In this document: positions 1-10,605 of the stretch, piece after piece | Position numbering within the stretch: position 1 is the first letter of the stretch | Layout of the letters: the number at the start of each line of letters is the position of its first letter | From: Apodospora peruviana | Taxonomy: Eukaryota > Ascomycota > Sordariomycetes > Sordariales > Lasiosphaeriaceae | Direction: 5' to 3' | Assembly: GCA_033439685.1 (NCBI GenBank) | Contig: JAUEDM010000009.1 | Location: 620,001-684,000, forward strand | Length of the DNA stretch: 64,000 nucleotides | Position numbers and translations under genes: made by a program | The notes under the pieces: generated by a model | What the model was told of the DNA's origin: nothing | What the model saw: only the letters and a program-made list of their open reading frames with translations | Database searches by the model: none

Positions 1-198
1 CGCTTTGGTAAGACATAGACTGCGAGTGTCGACCAGCAAGGTGTCGATCACTTCTGGTGATTGGATCTGGCGCGCGCAATCGTCGCCATGTTCCTGTTCG
101 CACGTCCGGAGCCACAGTTTCGCAAGCCCCCAATTGAAAGTGTCTGTTGGCGGTGATCCAAGGTCGTCCCAATCCTCTCGGTTGCTTTCCTCTCCCAT
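1..198 (-). CDS. HET-domain protein, N-terminal fragment (runs off the left edge)
   Basis: An open frame on the minus strand runs from an ATG at 198 to the window edge (66 codons) without a stop. It contains LAKLWLRTCEQEHGDDC followed by VIDTLLVDTRSLCL. This is the usual opening of fungal HET (heterokaryon incompatibility) proteins: a tryptophan, a Cys-x3-His-x2-Cys-like cluster, then a V-I-D strand before the YVALSYVWG block, which would lie outside the window. HET proteins act in non-self recognition and programmed cell death. The frame stays open upstream of the ATG, so the start is not certain; a different ATG at 263 lies in another frame. The assignment rests on the short motif pattern only, because the diagnostic core of the domain is not in view. 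Confidence 0.5.
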   Translation of the reverse strand, partial: MGEESNREDWDDLGSPPTDTFNWGLAKLWLRTCEQEHGDDCARQIQSPEVIDTLLVDTRSLCLTKA

Positions 199-741
199 AT
201 TAGATGGTTCGATGATGCGAGGTTGAGATCTTGCGACTGGTCTGACGGCTGAAAAGAGTCCATTCTCTGGAGTAGAAGTCTACACGGCTGATTTAGCTGT
301 GTTTGCCCAAGCCACACGCTCACGGAGATAAGCCTAAACTTTTGTTATTGGCCTAATGCGATTACGCTATCACATATCTTCAGAACCAGGAGAAAAATGC
401 GGGGCACGAAAAGGGGGAGGGGGTAGCTGCAGTGATGAGACTCGGACTCCGGAGAGACTTCAACACCAGAACACCTGCTCGTCTATCACCACGATAAATC
501 AAATACTAATTTGGTTCAGCCATGGGTTATCACTGCTCTCGCTCTCTAGACGCGTACGCGTGCACCCCACCACCCGTCGCGTTTTATTTCGCCGAATGGC
601 TGTGCCGTTGGTCGGCGATAAATCCTTCTTCGGCGTTTGGTCCAGGATCGACATAAAGACCTCAACAGGTTCCACGAGTTCCAATCCGACTAACAGTTCA
701 ACTCTATTTACTTTCCAGTGTTGGCGTTTACCTGAATCACA
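199..741. other. intergenic region between divergent genes
   Basis: This stretch separates the divergent HET-like gene and the dehydrogenase, so it should hold both promoters. A G-rich run lies near 409-426. Short open frames here show no recognisable domain. Confidence 0.4.
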
Positions 742-1926
742 ATGACAGTTCCCCAGCAGCGACCCGTTACCCGCAAGCAGATCCAAGCATCCAACGCGCA
801 CATCGACCCCGCTGAGCCAAACTGCCCCCGGACCGCCGTCTTCGTCGGAGGGACCGCCGGCCTGGGCGAGGCTGCACTGCATGACCTCGCCCTACGTCTA
901 GGTGCTGCCCGCGAACACAATCGTGACGTGAGGAGGCCGGCGCGTATCTACGTCGTTGGCAGGCACGCGTCAGCCGCGCGGGTCAAGGAATCCCTCGCCA
1001 AGATCAAGGCACGAATCCGAGCTGGAAATCCGGACGATGACGGCGGAGTTGAGCTGATCTGGACTCCAGGCGAGGTCTCGCTGCTGGCAGAGGTCAAGCG
1101 CATCTGCGCCGAGCTGAAAGAAAAAGAAACATCGCTAGACCTTCTGTTTCTGTCGACCGGGTACGCCCCGTTTGGTGGTCGAGAAGGTAGATTTTCCCTC
1201 TTCCCCCTGTCTTACAGGCAAAGGCCTAACAGTGGGATGATAGAGACGAAGGAAGGCCTAGACACCGCCCACGTTCTCGGGTACTACGCCAAGATCCTCT
1301 TCGTCCAGCACCTCCTCCCACTCCTCCGAAACGCCCCAGCGGCGAGAGTGGTCGCCATCCTCGCCGCAGGCAGGGAATCCGCGTCGTTTGGCTTCGACGT
1401 CAACGACCTAAACCTCGAGAACCTCGATAAACCAACCAATAGGTGGTGGTTCCTGCCCTTCGGCGCGCGGTGCCAGGTCCACAACGTCACCATGTTTACC
1501 ATGGCGATGGAGCAGATCGCCGACGACGAAGCCAACACCGGCATCACGTTTATTCATGCGAGCCCCGGGCTCGTTAACACGGGTAACCTCAACCGCGGGT
1601 GGCAAGGCCGGTGGTTCCTCCAGATTCTCGCGAATATTGTTCTGGCGCCGGTGTTCTTGCTGGCGGGGTTCAGTCTGCAGGAGTCGAGGGAGCGGATGAT
1701 GTACCTCATGACGAGCGCAAAATATGGCGGTCGTGGTGTGCCGCTTTCGACGACGCCTGGGGTGGTGCCTGGTGTGACGACCAGGAGCCAGGAGACTGGC
1801 GGGCTATTTTTGGTCCATCAGCTATGCGGCAGTTTGACGGATGATAGGGTGCTGGTCGAGTTGCGGAAGCATGCTAAGGAGAAGATTTGGGAGAAGACAG
1901 AGGAGGTGCTTCGACCTTATGTTTGA
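742..1926 (+). CDS. short-chain dehydrogenase/reductase-like protein
   Basis: A single-exon ORF of 394 aa starts at an ATG at 742. The N-terminal part has a Rossmann nucleotide-binding motif GGTAGLG at about residues 36-42, after a hydrophobic strand TAVFV. LLFLSTGYAPF (about 134-144) occupies the position of the SDR NNAG strand. A helix EGLDTAHVLGYYAK (about 171-184) is where the catalytic Tyr and Lys should lie. The spacing there is Y-Y-x-K rather than the classic Y-x3-K, which is common in a fungal SDR subgroup whose substrates are mostly unknown. The protein is longer than classical 250-aa SDRs, with a C-terminal region ending in KHAKEKIWEKTEE. NAD(P)-dependent oxidoreduction is expected, but the substrate cannot be read from the sequence. 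No biosynthetic core enzyme lies next to it. Confidence 0.85.
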   Translation: MTVPQQRPVTRKQIQASNAHIDPAEPNCPRTAVFVGGTAGLGEAALHDLALRLGAAREHNRDVRRPARIYVVGRHASAARVKESLAKIKARIRAGNPDDDGGVELIWTPGEVSLLAEVKRICAELKEKETSLDLLFLSTGYAPFGGREGRFSLFPLSYRQRPNSGMIETKEGLDTAHVLGYYAKILFVQHLLPLLRNAPAARVVAILAAGRESASFGFDVNDLNLENLDKPTNRWWFLPFGARCQVHNVTMFTMAMEQIADDEANTGITFIHASPGLVNTGNLNRGWQGRWFLQILANIVLAPVFLLAGFSLQESRERMMYLMTSAKYGGRGVPLSTTPGVVPGVTTRSQETGGLFLVHQLCGSLTDDRVLVELRKHAKEKIWEKTEEVLRPYV

Positions 1927-2204
1927 TTGCCTGTATGGAAGAAAGTGCCTACGGAATCCACGTCGGGCTTGTCAGCGCACGAAGGCTGAAAGCCAGAATC
2001 AGTCAAGGGTCTGCGAGCCAGGTGTGCAACAGCCGTCTGTTTTATTTTGTTTTGCAGTGGACATGACCGAGCGAGCCTATGGCGGACAGGCAATTCATAC
2101 CTCCGTTGAACTGAGGCCATGGCGACGGGCGTGTGTCCGCCTGGAGCGCGGGTATTATGTGTTTGGTCTCAGTCGGAACAACGGCCAATGGCGGGTCCCC
2201 ATAA

Positions 2205-2585
2205 AACGTCGAGAAAGGTTTAGTTTGTCGACGTATCTGGAATGCCGATCACAAGTTTGAGGATGACGAGATCTACGAGGATGAAGATGAAGAGGACGAA
2301 TATGAAGATGAAGATGATGAGGACGCAGACAAAGACGAAGACATTCTCGACTGTGGTCTCAAATCCGCGGAGGTAGACGAGCTCGATAACGAGTCCATTT
2401 TCGACGATAACGACGACGACGACGACGATAATTACGATGACCTTGGTAGCGAGGAGCTATCAAGCTATGAAAAGGATGATGAGCAACCGGCATTCAGACA
2501 CCGGATTCACACGACAAGACGGAGCACCCGAATCACAAAAGCCCAGGTCACAGGGTTAACACTAAATATACTTCGCTTCACGTAA
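2205..2585 (+). pseudogene. acidic (Asp/Glu-rich) ORF remnant or lone exon
   Basis: A plus-strand frame is open from 2205 to a TAA at 2583-2585 but has no ATG. From 2256 it encodes a very acidic stretch with EDEDEEDEYEDEDDED and later DDNDDDDDDNYDD, then a basic tail, RIHTTRRSTRITK. This looks like the C-terminal end of a nuclear acidic protein. No start codon or convincing upstream exon could be joined to it, so it is probably a relic or a single exon. The following DNA to about 3020 is AT-rich. Confidence 0.35.
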
Positions 2586-2679
2586 ATGCCGTTGAAGGGG
2601 CTGTAACATCGTGAGCAGGCATGAACATGGCTTCAAGCGGCGTTTTTACATAGTTCGCCGCAAAGTCAGGGCCTTGAGT

Positions 2680-2850
2680 TGTTTCGCCTATGATAAAGGA
2701 GGGTTCTCTTTTGTAATACTGCATACTTGTTTTTTCATCCTTCCAGTCCTTGGACCAATTCACACACCTGCAAATAGCTTCTGATAGAACCATTTGCAAC
2801 ATTAATTACGTCTAGATAATTCTTTTTTTCTTTGCTACTGTGACGAAAAT
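2680..2850 (-). repeat. degenerate dispersed repeat, copy 1 (partner near 20,920-21,090)
   Basis: The plus-strand words TTGGACCAATTCACACACC and TAGCTTC, and a following ACGTCTAGATAATTC, align in the same order with 20,985-21,060. On the minus strand both copies translate alike: SEAICRCVNWSKDWKDEK here and IEAVRKCVYWSKEERRKL there. This indicates two decayed copies of one coding sequence. A 74-codon minus frame (2578-2802) still spans this copy. Confidence 0.55.
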
Positions 2851-3025
2851 TTAGTCACACTGGAGTTTACCAGTAGGGGTGGTAGAGATCTACTCTAACC
2901 TCTTCTTCATTCTACTTTTCACCTAGGAAATATCAACGATACGGTAATATAAAACAAGCAATATGAGTCAATAAACACCTATCCTACGCCTATATGTACC
3001 AAATAAAATACCCAAAGCTACCAAA

Positions 3026-6000
3026 TTATACCCAATGAACCGACTTCCTCCTGCTCCGGTGCTGCTGAGACTCCCGCACCAAAACACCGGGCATCTTTGC
3101 AACAATCAGTGGCACCATGTTCGGCGCCCGCGCGATCCTGTCGTCCATCCGCCACTCCCAGCGCGATTTCTCGACCACGTCCCCGCTCTTGCGCAGCCGC
3201 GCTCTCCATCCTTCCACCCAGATCCACGCGAGGCGTAGGTCACCGATAGCTTCGATCTTGCCAGCATCTTCGTCGTCGTCGTCGTTATCCAGCTCGACTT
3301 CGGACTGGATGGAGTGGACGCTGCTCATGCTCAGTTTACTAGTGCGGACCTCTTCACCCTTCAAAACATACACATCATCATTCTCATCAAAATCATCTTC
3401 ATCCTTCCTCGTAGATACCGGATCTCCTCCGGCTATAGTACCGCAAGTTATGATAGTAGCCCCCGCCTCTCCCGAGCGTGGTCAATGCATGGAAGTCGAC
3501 AACCCCATCGGATCACTGCTCAGCAACGAACTGTGCTCATCTTCCTCTTCCTCATCACCACCATGACCGTTCCCATCGTACTTGGTAGATGAGCTCGTAA
3601 CGCGCAAGGAACTATGCTTCAGCGAAGAACTCGGCGACACTCGTCCAGGATTGTTGAAGATAAGGTTGGCCGTGCTCGCCGGCCGTGATGAGCGCACAGG
3701 ACTATCATTCTTGGCGTACCAGCCCACGACACCATCAGCGCTATCTCGCGTTGATGATGCCCGGCTCCTGGACGGCTGTGTTTGGGGTTGCTGCTGCTGC
3801 TGCTTCTGCTCAAAAATATTCCTCATCCTCTGGAACAGACTTCCACCTCCACCTCCGCCACTCCCAGCCGAGGTTGGGGTTGGGGTGGGAGTGGGGCCGC
3901 CATCCTCTTGACTGCCTGTATTCAGAGAATCTGCCGACTCGCCCCCCGCTCGCTGCTGCCACAGTCTCATCGGGCTCGGAGCAAGCTTGCTGCTCCCTGG
4001 TTCTTGTTCATCCTGGCCACCAGCCCCTGGATTGTATTCTGACGAGAGATGGGAATCGCCCCGCGGACGACCGGTAATAACATTCAGCCCGCGGAAGGGG
4101 CTGCCAGTGTTGGTCGAAGGCCAGCTATCCCGGATGACCGGCTCGTGGTTGTCGGCGAGCAAGGACGCGTGCACCGGTGATGACGGGGACGAAGAGAGGG
4201 TTGTTCCGCTGCGCAGGGACATTGGAGTCGACTCATTTCTCGTGTGCCAGGTCGTGTTGGTCACGTCTCGAGGGGCGAAACCGTCGTCATCGTCGTCACC
4301 ATCTCGATCGTGATCTTGATCGTGGTGGTTAAGTTCATGTTCGGGAGTCTGCGGGCGCTCGCGCTCGGGGTTATGTCGGCTCGCGGCGAGTCCTTTTGTG
4401 CCTGGGGATAGGATAACAGCATTTGCACTGCTGGGCAGGATGGTGCTGTCAGGCCGTGGAGTTTCCTCTCGTTGTTGATGTTCCTCAGCGGGCTTATAAT
4501 CTTCAACCGTCTCGTCAGCCCAGCTATTTCTCATGCTGTGGTGACTGCTGTGGTAATTTTCCATTCCGGAAGAGACCACAGGTGTCTCGGGCTCCTTGTC
4601 AGAGGGTGCTTCATATTCCTGGGCATGTTGCGCTGAAGATGCGTGAACCAGTTGGACACCCTCGTTCAACTCGTCATGTGGGGTGTTGACCTCTCGAACA
4701 GGGGTATCAAGGTCTTGCTCTTCGGAGTCGTTGTCGCTGTGCCCCTCGTCGTCGAAGAGGTCGTCGTGACCTCGCACGGTCCGGGAGTGCTCGTCCTCGA
4801 GCTCATATTCGTGTTGGCTTGACTCGTAGCCGTTGTTGTCATCCTGCTCGTCGACAGACTCCTCTTCGCTAGCTTGAGCGGGCTGGGTGGCCTTGGCGTC
4901 GAGGTCCTGCTCTCCACTCACGGTATCCGGCGTTTGAAGTGTAACGGAGGCGGCGAGAGGTGTGAAGAATGGGTCCGGGTCGGCGTCTGTGTTGGCTGTA
5001 GGCATCAAGCTTCCTGCTGAGCTAGCACCCGCCGCTTGGCCGGAAACCTCTTGAACATGCGGTCTGTGCTCAAAGTAGTCCGTCTCTCTGTATGGATCGT
5101 ACTCGGCGGGTGTCTCGAAGGTCTCTGCTGGCGTTTGAAAAACACTGTCCGTCGGGATCTGCTCTGGCTCCATGTCGGACTGGGACTCGATGGCTTCTGT
5201 GTGTTGCTCGGAGGCATTGTCATCCCCGTGGATTGAGTCAAACTCGTGGTCTTCCTCTTCTGGACTCATGTTCATGTCGGCTTCGAGCTCTGCCTCAAGG
5301 CTTCGTGCTTCGGGGTGTTGTTCCGAATGGACTTCACTCTCCACCACATCTGGTTCCTCTTCATCAGGCTGGGCATATGCCGAATCCTTGCCAGCAACGG
5401 CGTCGTCGTAGCCTTGCATATGGGCATGGACTTCTTCCGCTTCTGCCCCACTCTGGTATGGCTCCTTCTGTGGCTCTTTGTTGGACTCCGAATCGAGCTC
5501 CTTGCTCATTTCGAGTCGCACGTCATTATCCTGCCCGTCACTGTGATAGTCTTGGAGGATTTCGGTGTCATGCTCCATGTCAGACGCTTCTGCCTGATCA
5601 AGCTCATGATCAGTGATCTGGACGTCCTTGGCCGGCGCCGGCGATATCGTCTCCACTGAAACACCTTCCTCGTGCTCGTGAGCTTGCCTGTGCTCCACTT
5701 CTCTTGGCATATCTTCCGAGACAACCTCCTCGGGGCCATTGATCTCCTCGGGGCCATTGACCTCCTCGGGGCCATTGATCTCCTCGGGGCCATTGACCTC
5801 CTCGGGGCCATGGAAGTCTTCAAGTGAAATATGCGCAGGGAGCTCTGGGCTCTCAGCGACACCTTCCTTGTGGGCTTGCCTGTGCTCCATCTCACCAGAC
5901 ACATCTTGTGAAACAATCCCTTCGGGACCCTGGAAGTCCTCCTCATCCTGGGTAATATGCGATGGGAGTTCTGACTCCTCTGTATGGCCCACATCGTGTG

Positions 6001-8767
6001 CTTGGCTATGCTCCATATCTGATGGTATATCGTTCGAGACAAAATCTTCTGGGGCATGGAAGTCGTCCTCATCTTGAGCAATATGCGCGGGGACCTCTGG
6101 CTCCTCGGCAGTGTTTTCTTGTGTTTGACCATGCTCCATCTCCTCGAGGATATCGCCCTGTGCAGCATCCTCTCGGCCAGGGAAGTGTTCCCCGTCATGA
6201 ATAACATGCGCTTGGAGTTCAGTTTTCTCGGCAACACCCCTGTCATATGCATGACAATCCTCCATCTCTACCGGTATGGGAATGGCTTTCGAGACAACCT
6301 CCGAGTCCCTGCGTGGGAACTCTTCCTCATCATCCGTATCATCCGCCGGAAGCTTTGTCTCCATGGCAACATCCTCCTCCTCATGGGATTGACTGTGCTC
6401 CATCTCCTGGGGCATATCCTTGACGACAGCCTCCTCTGCATCGGGGATGTTATGGGATTGACTGTGCTCCATCTCCTCGTCGGGCATGTCTTTGGTGACA
6501 ACTTCCTCTTCAGCATCTGAGAGAACATCATCCTGGTCGTGGTGAGAATCGTGCTCCCCAAAACTCGAAGCGGTTGTGTCGGCAGTATGCTGAGAGTACT
6601 GATGGGTGGTGTCAAAGGACGAGTCCCCATCAAACGGCGTCCCATCCGACATGACATCCACCGGGCTCGTCTCCAGCATATCCAACTCGTTGTGGACGAG
6701 CTTGCTCATAAACTCTATCTGGGCAACGGGGGTAGACACGCTATGAACGACACTGTCGATGGGAGAAGCGGGCCCATTGGCCTCTGCGTGTGTCTGGCTC
6801 ACCGCCGGTGCGCGGTCAAAAGCTTGGTCGTGCGTTGCTTCGGAGACACCCCCTGCTGCCTGGGGATCATCGGGTAGGTCGTTCTCTTGGGCGAGCGTGG
6901 TGGGTTCATTTGTCATAGCACCAATATGATCCGACAGGGGGCAGGCAGGAGACTTCGCTCCGAAAGCTGTCTCTGCTTCTGCCCACTCCTCTAGCGTCTC
7001 GATTGCCGTGGGATCCGGTTTCTCAACGACAATGCCAGCGTCGTCCGGCATATCGTGGCAGCGCTCCGACTCTGTGGTTGGGGAGGGTTGGGCAGAGCCA
7101 GGTTCTTCTCTTGGGGCACCCTCATGATGTGTGTTGATCTGCAAAGTGGGCGACCCGCTGGTGTCTTCACCGCCAGTGGCCGATCCTGTGTCCCCGTCGA
7201 CAGTAACTTCCTCCTCAATTGTGTCCAATGGCGGCTCCATGTGCAGGTCACGGGCCTCGAGGCTCTCTTTTTCTTCATCATAGTCATCATCATCTTCTTC
7301 TTCCTCTTCTTCAGGGGCTTCAAGATCATGGGCCACTTCATCTTCTGCGACATGACCACTTCCCATGTCGTGCTGTGTGGTAAGCGCTTCGGACACCTCT
7401 TCTCCATGAGGCTCAGTTTCACCGGGATGGGGGAACGGCCAGCCGTCTGCCTCCGTCGTAGACCGGTCGAGGAATGGTGATTGTTCCTCCACCAGCTCTT
7501 CTTTGAGAGCCGGCACCTGTTCAGTCTCGGTTCCAACAGTCTCCGTCTCATTGGCCGGCGGCCCTTTGACCTCGGGCTCGTTGACCTCTTCTCCTGCAGC
7601 AGAGGCTCGCGCCAACTCCTCTCTTCTCCGCTGCTCCCACCAGGCTTGGTCAGAACCAGGGGACTTGGTACTGGCGATAGTCTCGTGACCAGGAAGCTGC
7701 TCATGTGACGGCGAAGACAGCTCAACTTGTTCGACCTCTGCAGATTCGGGTTCTGTCGGAGGTTGAGGAAGCCGCGACTCAACTCTGGAAAGAATCTCCA
7801 TCTCGGGGTCTTCTTCGTGCCCCAAGGACCCAGATCCATCCCCTTCGTGTGCATCATTCGCCCCTCCACCTCGGTAATAATCGTCAATCTGCTGCGATAC
7901 ATAAGCAGCCTCCTCCACGTCTGGCACCTCCAACGCCATCTTGTGTTCGAGCCCGGGTGTATGCGCCATCCGCGGGAGCGTTTCGTGTTCGTCTTCATGA
8001 GCCTTGACACTGGGGTTACTCATCGACCGTGCTGCTGCCGCCCCGACAGGCTCCAAGTTCTTACTTTCAGTGGCCACGACTTGTGGCATTGTGCTTCCAG
8101 ACCGAAAGCTTCTTCGCGCCCTGGTCGGCGGAGGTGGCAGCGGCATCTGGAGCTGTTCATCGATGAGCCGGTTGAGCTCCTGCAGGGTGATGTCCGTTAG
8201 CACACTTCCAGTCAGATCCGAGCGAGAAGCCATCAGAGAGCATACCTTTCTCCTCTCCTCTAGTTTCCTCAGCCTTTCTCGACCTTCCTCAAGCATCCGC
8301 TGCGCCTCTTCCTCAACCTGCGCCATCAACATGTCCGTCTTCTCATCCACACCCTTGGTCTGCTCCTTCAGGTCTCCGTCTCGCTCTTCGTCCTCCATGC
8401 GGGCTCTGTCGGCAAATTCTTCATCTTCCAGTCTCCGTCTGCGCTCTCGCTCTTCGTCCTCCTTCCGCCGCTGCTCGGCGATCGCATCGCGCTGGGCCTT
8501 GCGTTTCTGGCTCAACGCGCTCGATTCGTCCGAGAAAGCGGTAAGCAGGGACTGGATGTGTTTCTCACGCTCCTGCTCCAGCTCGTCGAGTCTGGCGGCG
8601 TGCTCGGCGGTGTTGAATTTGGCGATGGTGTCGTGTATCGTCGATAGCGTCTCTTGCATCTGCGAGACCAGCGTGGAGACTTCCATCATGGCGGCCGGGT
8701 GGTCCGCAGGGGACGCGGTGGGTGCTAGATCAAAGTGTCGGCCGAGGCTCGAGTCGCTCGATGACAT
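3026..8767 (-). CDS. giant acidic coiled-coil repeat protein
   Basis: A minus-strand gene begins at ATG 8767 (MSSSDSSLG). Residues about 25-185 are a strongly charged coiled coil (EQRRKEDEERERRRRLEDEE). A 66-nt intron (8180-8245, GTATGC donor, GTGCTAAC branch, CTGCAG end) is phase 0 and frame-preserving. The middle is an Asp/Glu/Ser/His-rich region with repeated modules, then a basic Ser-rich part. A TGA at 3482-3484 would end the protein near 1739 aa. However, the same frame continues to a stop at 3026 with protein-like sequence (RLAWIWVEGWRARLRKSGD). A possible 84-nt intron (3433-3516, GTGATC donor, CATAAC branch, TATAG end) removes the TGA and gives about 1863 aa. Alternating charge and low complexity suggest a cytoskeletal, septal or scaffold role, but I do not recognise the family. 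Antisense ORFs across it are composition shadows. Confidence 0.75.
5640..6540 (-). repeat. degenerate modules of about 40-50 codons inside the giant acidic gene
   Basis: The translated minus strand repeats a module built on D-x-P-x-EMEHxQAH, then a short acidic linker, ELPAHI, DEEDF and GPE/APE plus VSxD. About seven or eight diverged copies are seen in a row. The His/Glu/Met phrase EMEH followed by QAH or QSH is the most constant part. Confidence 0.7.
5725..5813 (-). repeat. 18-bp tandem repeat, five units, inside the giant acidic gene
   Basis: The unit CTCCTCGGGGCCATTGAY (plus strand) occurs five times head to tail, with a T/C alternation at its last base. It encodes alternating NGPEEI and NGPEEV units in the protein. 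The alternation itself suggests duplication of a 36-bp pair. Confidence 0.85.
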
Positions 8768-10605
8768 GGCCTCGATAGTAGTAGCTCTGTGCCAGTGGCG
8801 TGTCCTGCAAGAAAGATCACAAGCGTGTTCGGACTCCGAACTCAACTAGTTTGACGCCCGGTCCGCCGAGTTCCAGTTGTTCAAGACAGAATAAAGCCAA
8901 AGAGAATGGAAAGGTAAATCCTGAAGCTACCCAGCTAAGGTACCCAACAATAACAATAAGAAAGGGAAGGGAATAGAAACAAAAAAAAAGCCCCGAAGCT
9001 ATGGCGTCCGGAGGGAGAGAAGGCGGACCCTCGTCCGAAGACGGGAGAAACGAAACAAGGGACCAATTGGCCACCTCAACCCACCACCTGCCTTACCCAA
9101 TGTTCCTCATGCATCAATCCGTCCATGAACGTGCCAATGACAAGGAGATCCCTTCATATCGCGGGTGCGAGAACGAGTGGTCGAGACCAAGCAGTGTCAT
9201 GAACCCGGGACTGCCGGGCCTCATTGCGAGTTTATGCGATCCGGGATTCGTTGTCTTGAACTTCCAATGGAAGCTCCTGAGTCCTGCCATGCCCGAGGTG
9301 GCAGGCGGCAGCTCGAACATTTGCATGTCCATCAGAGCAAAAAGAGGAATATCAACGGTAGCGAAGTCGATCTGTTCAATGCTGAGTATTGGCCAGTAAA
9401 GCGACGCAGTTTCTGTTGTGCTCCTCATGTTAACAAAACTCTTGAACAGTCCATTCTTCGTCCAGCAGATGACCTCAGCTGTCTTTGGCCTGCCTGCTTC
9501 AGCGCGCGGTGGCCGATAACGATAACGATAACGCCGACGCTCTTCACTCCGACTTGAAGCGTGCGCCCGCCACTGCATCAGTCCAAAATGGCAAGACCAG
9601 AGACTCTATTCACCAGAGCTGACATAACTCAACGGCAATGGCATGAGACAACAAAATGGAATTGACCCATCGGCATGGATGATGGACGCATGATTGCAAG
9701 CTGTGTTCTGGAACCGTTTCAGTGGTGGAGATTCGATGTTGCGTTGCCCCTGAATTCGAACCCCCACTTTTCACTGGGGGTAATAATTGTTAACGTTTCG
9801 CTGCGAATGTGACCAAAGCCATATCTGCCCTACCACAGTCGCTCGAGTCAGGGGCTGGCTACCCCGCGATCGAGGAGAGACATTGCACTAACATTTCGGG
9901 TCGTACGAGCCTCATGTATCTGTTAGTACTTTTCTTATGCTCACGTTGGGCCACCCGGCTGCTTGAGAATTACCCCACCACGCACACCCCCAAGCCGCAC
10001 TGCGCACTAACATCTTCCCACACTTCCCACCGCAAAATGTGTTAGTCCCCTTCCCTCATTCTCAACGTCTTGTTGAACTCGAGCGCGACTCGAACAAGTT
10101 CAAGACGCGCCACCATAAGATGTCCGAGTCAAACCTGTGGCAAGACAACCTCACTGTACACGAAGGTAGGACAACAGAGCCAACGGCACCCACCTTTAAA
10201 GATTCGCGGTAATTGCCGTAGCCTTACTGGCCCGCAAACCGTTGCTGTGCCCGAAGGAACAATCCATGTGCCGGAAATATTTGTGCCTCACGGCCGCCGC
10301 TTCTGGCGCAACGATCACGCAGGCCACCAACGGGCCACACCGTTATTAACGGCCCGGCGGCAACGTCAAACTTGAACAACGTCATTCCAGTTCACCCAAA
10401 AAGTCTTGTCTGTCGTGAATAGAAAAGAAGTTTATGTATCGAACTCGCCAGCTGTGGCAGAGTGTTTATGGAGATATATACAGGAAAAAATGGTAATATG
10501 TAAAAGACACTCCAACACAATGTGCAATATCGGGTGTGGGTGGAATATAATGCTGCTCCATGCAGATGCAGAGTGGCGTGTAGAAAAAGAAACGCAGATG
10601 GTCGT
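8768..10605. other. intergenic region with one small ORF of doubtful status
   Basis: This holds the promoter of the giant acidic gene and about 1.8 kb without a recognisable gene. The only notable frame is a 154-codon ATG-started ORF at 9114-9578 on the minus strand (it includes VDIPLFALMDMQMFEL). It has no domain that I recognise and may be fortuitous. A short CGATAA microsatellite lies at about 9516-9533. Confidence 0.4.

Noticed and set aside
1184..1216. Intron-like segment (GTAGAT...TTACAG) in the dehydrogenase
   Set aside because: It is only about 31 nt, too short to be spliced, and the frame is open through it.
6991..8010. Long basic ORF (339 codons) inside the giant acidic gene, other frame
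   Set aside because: It is a frame-shifted reading of the Glu/Asp-rich coding sequence. The Arg/Lys/Trp-rich composition is what such a shift gives.
8004..8849. 281-codon Ser-rich plus-strand ORF opposite the coiled coil
   Set aside because: It is antisense to the charged coiled coil; runs of Ser/Leu/Arg arise from the GAG/GAA codons on the other strand.
9748..9775. B-box-like GGTTCGAATTC on the minus strand
   Set aside because: The flanks do not form a T-arm or acceptor stem and no A-box is present.
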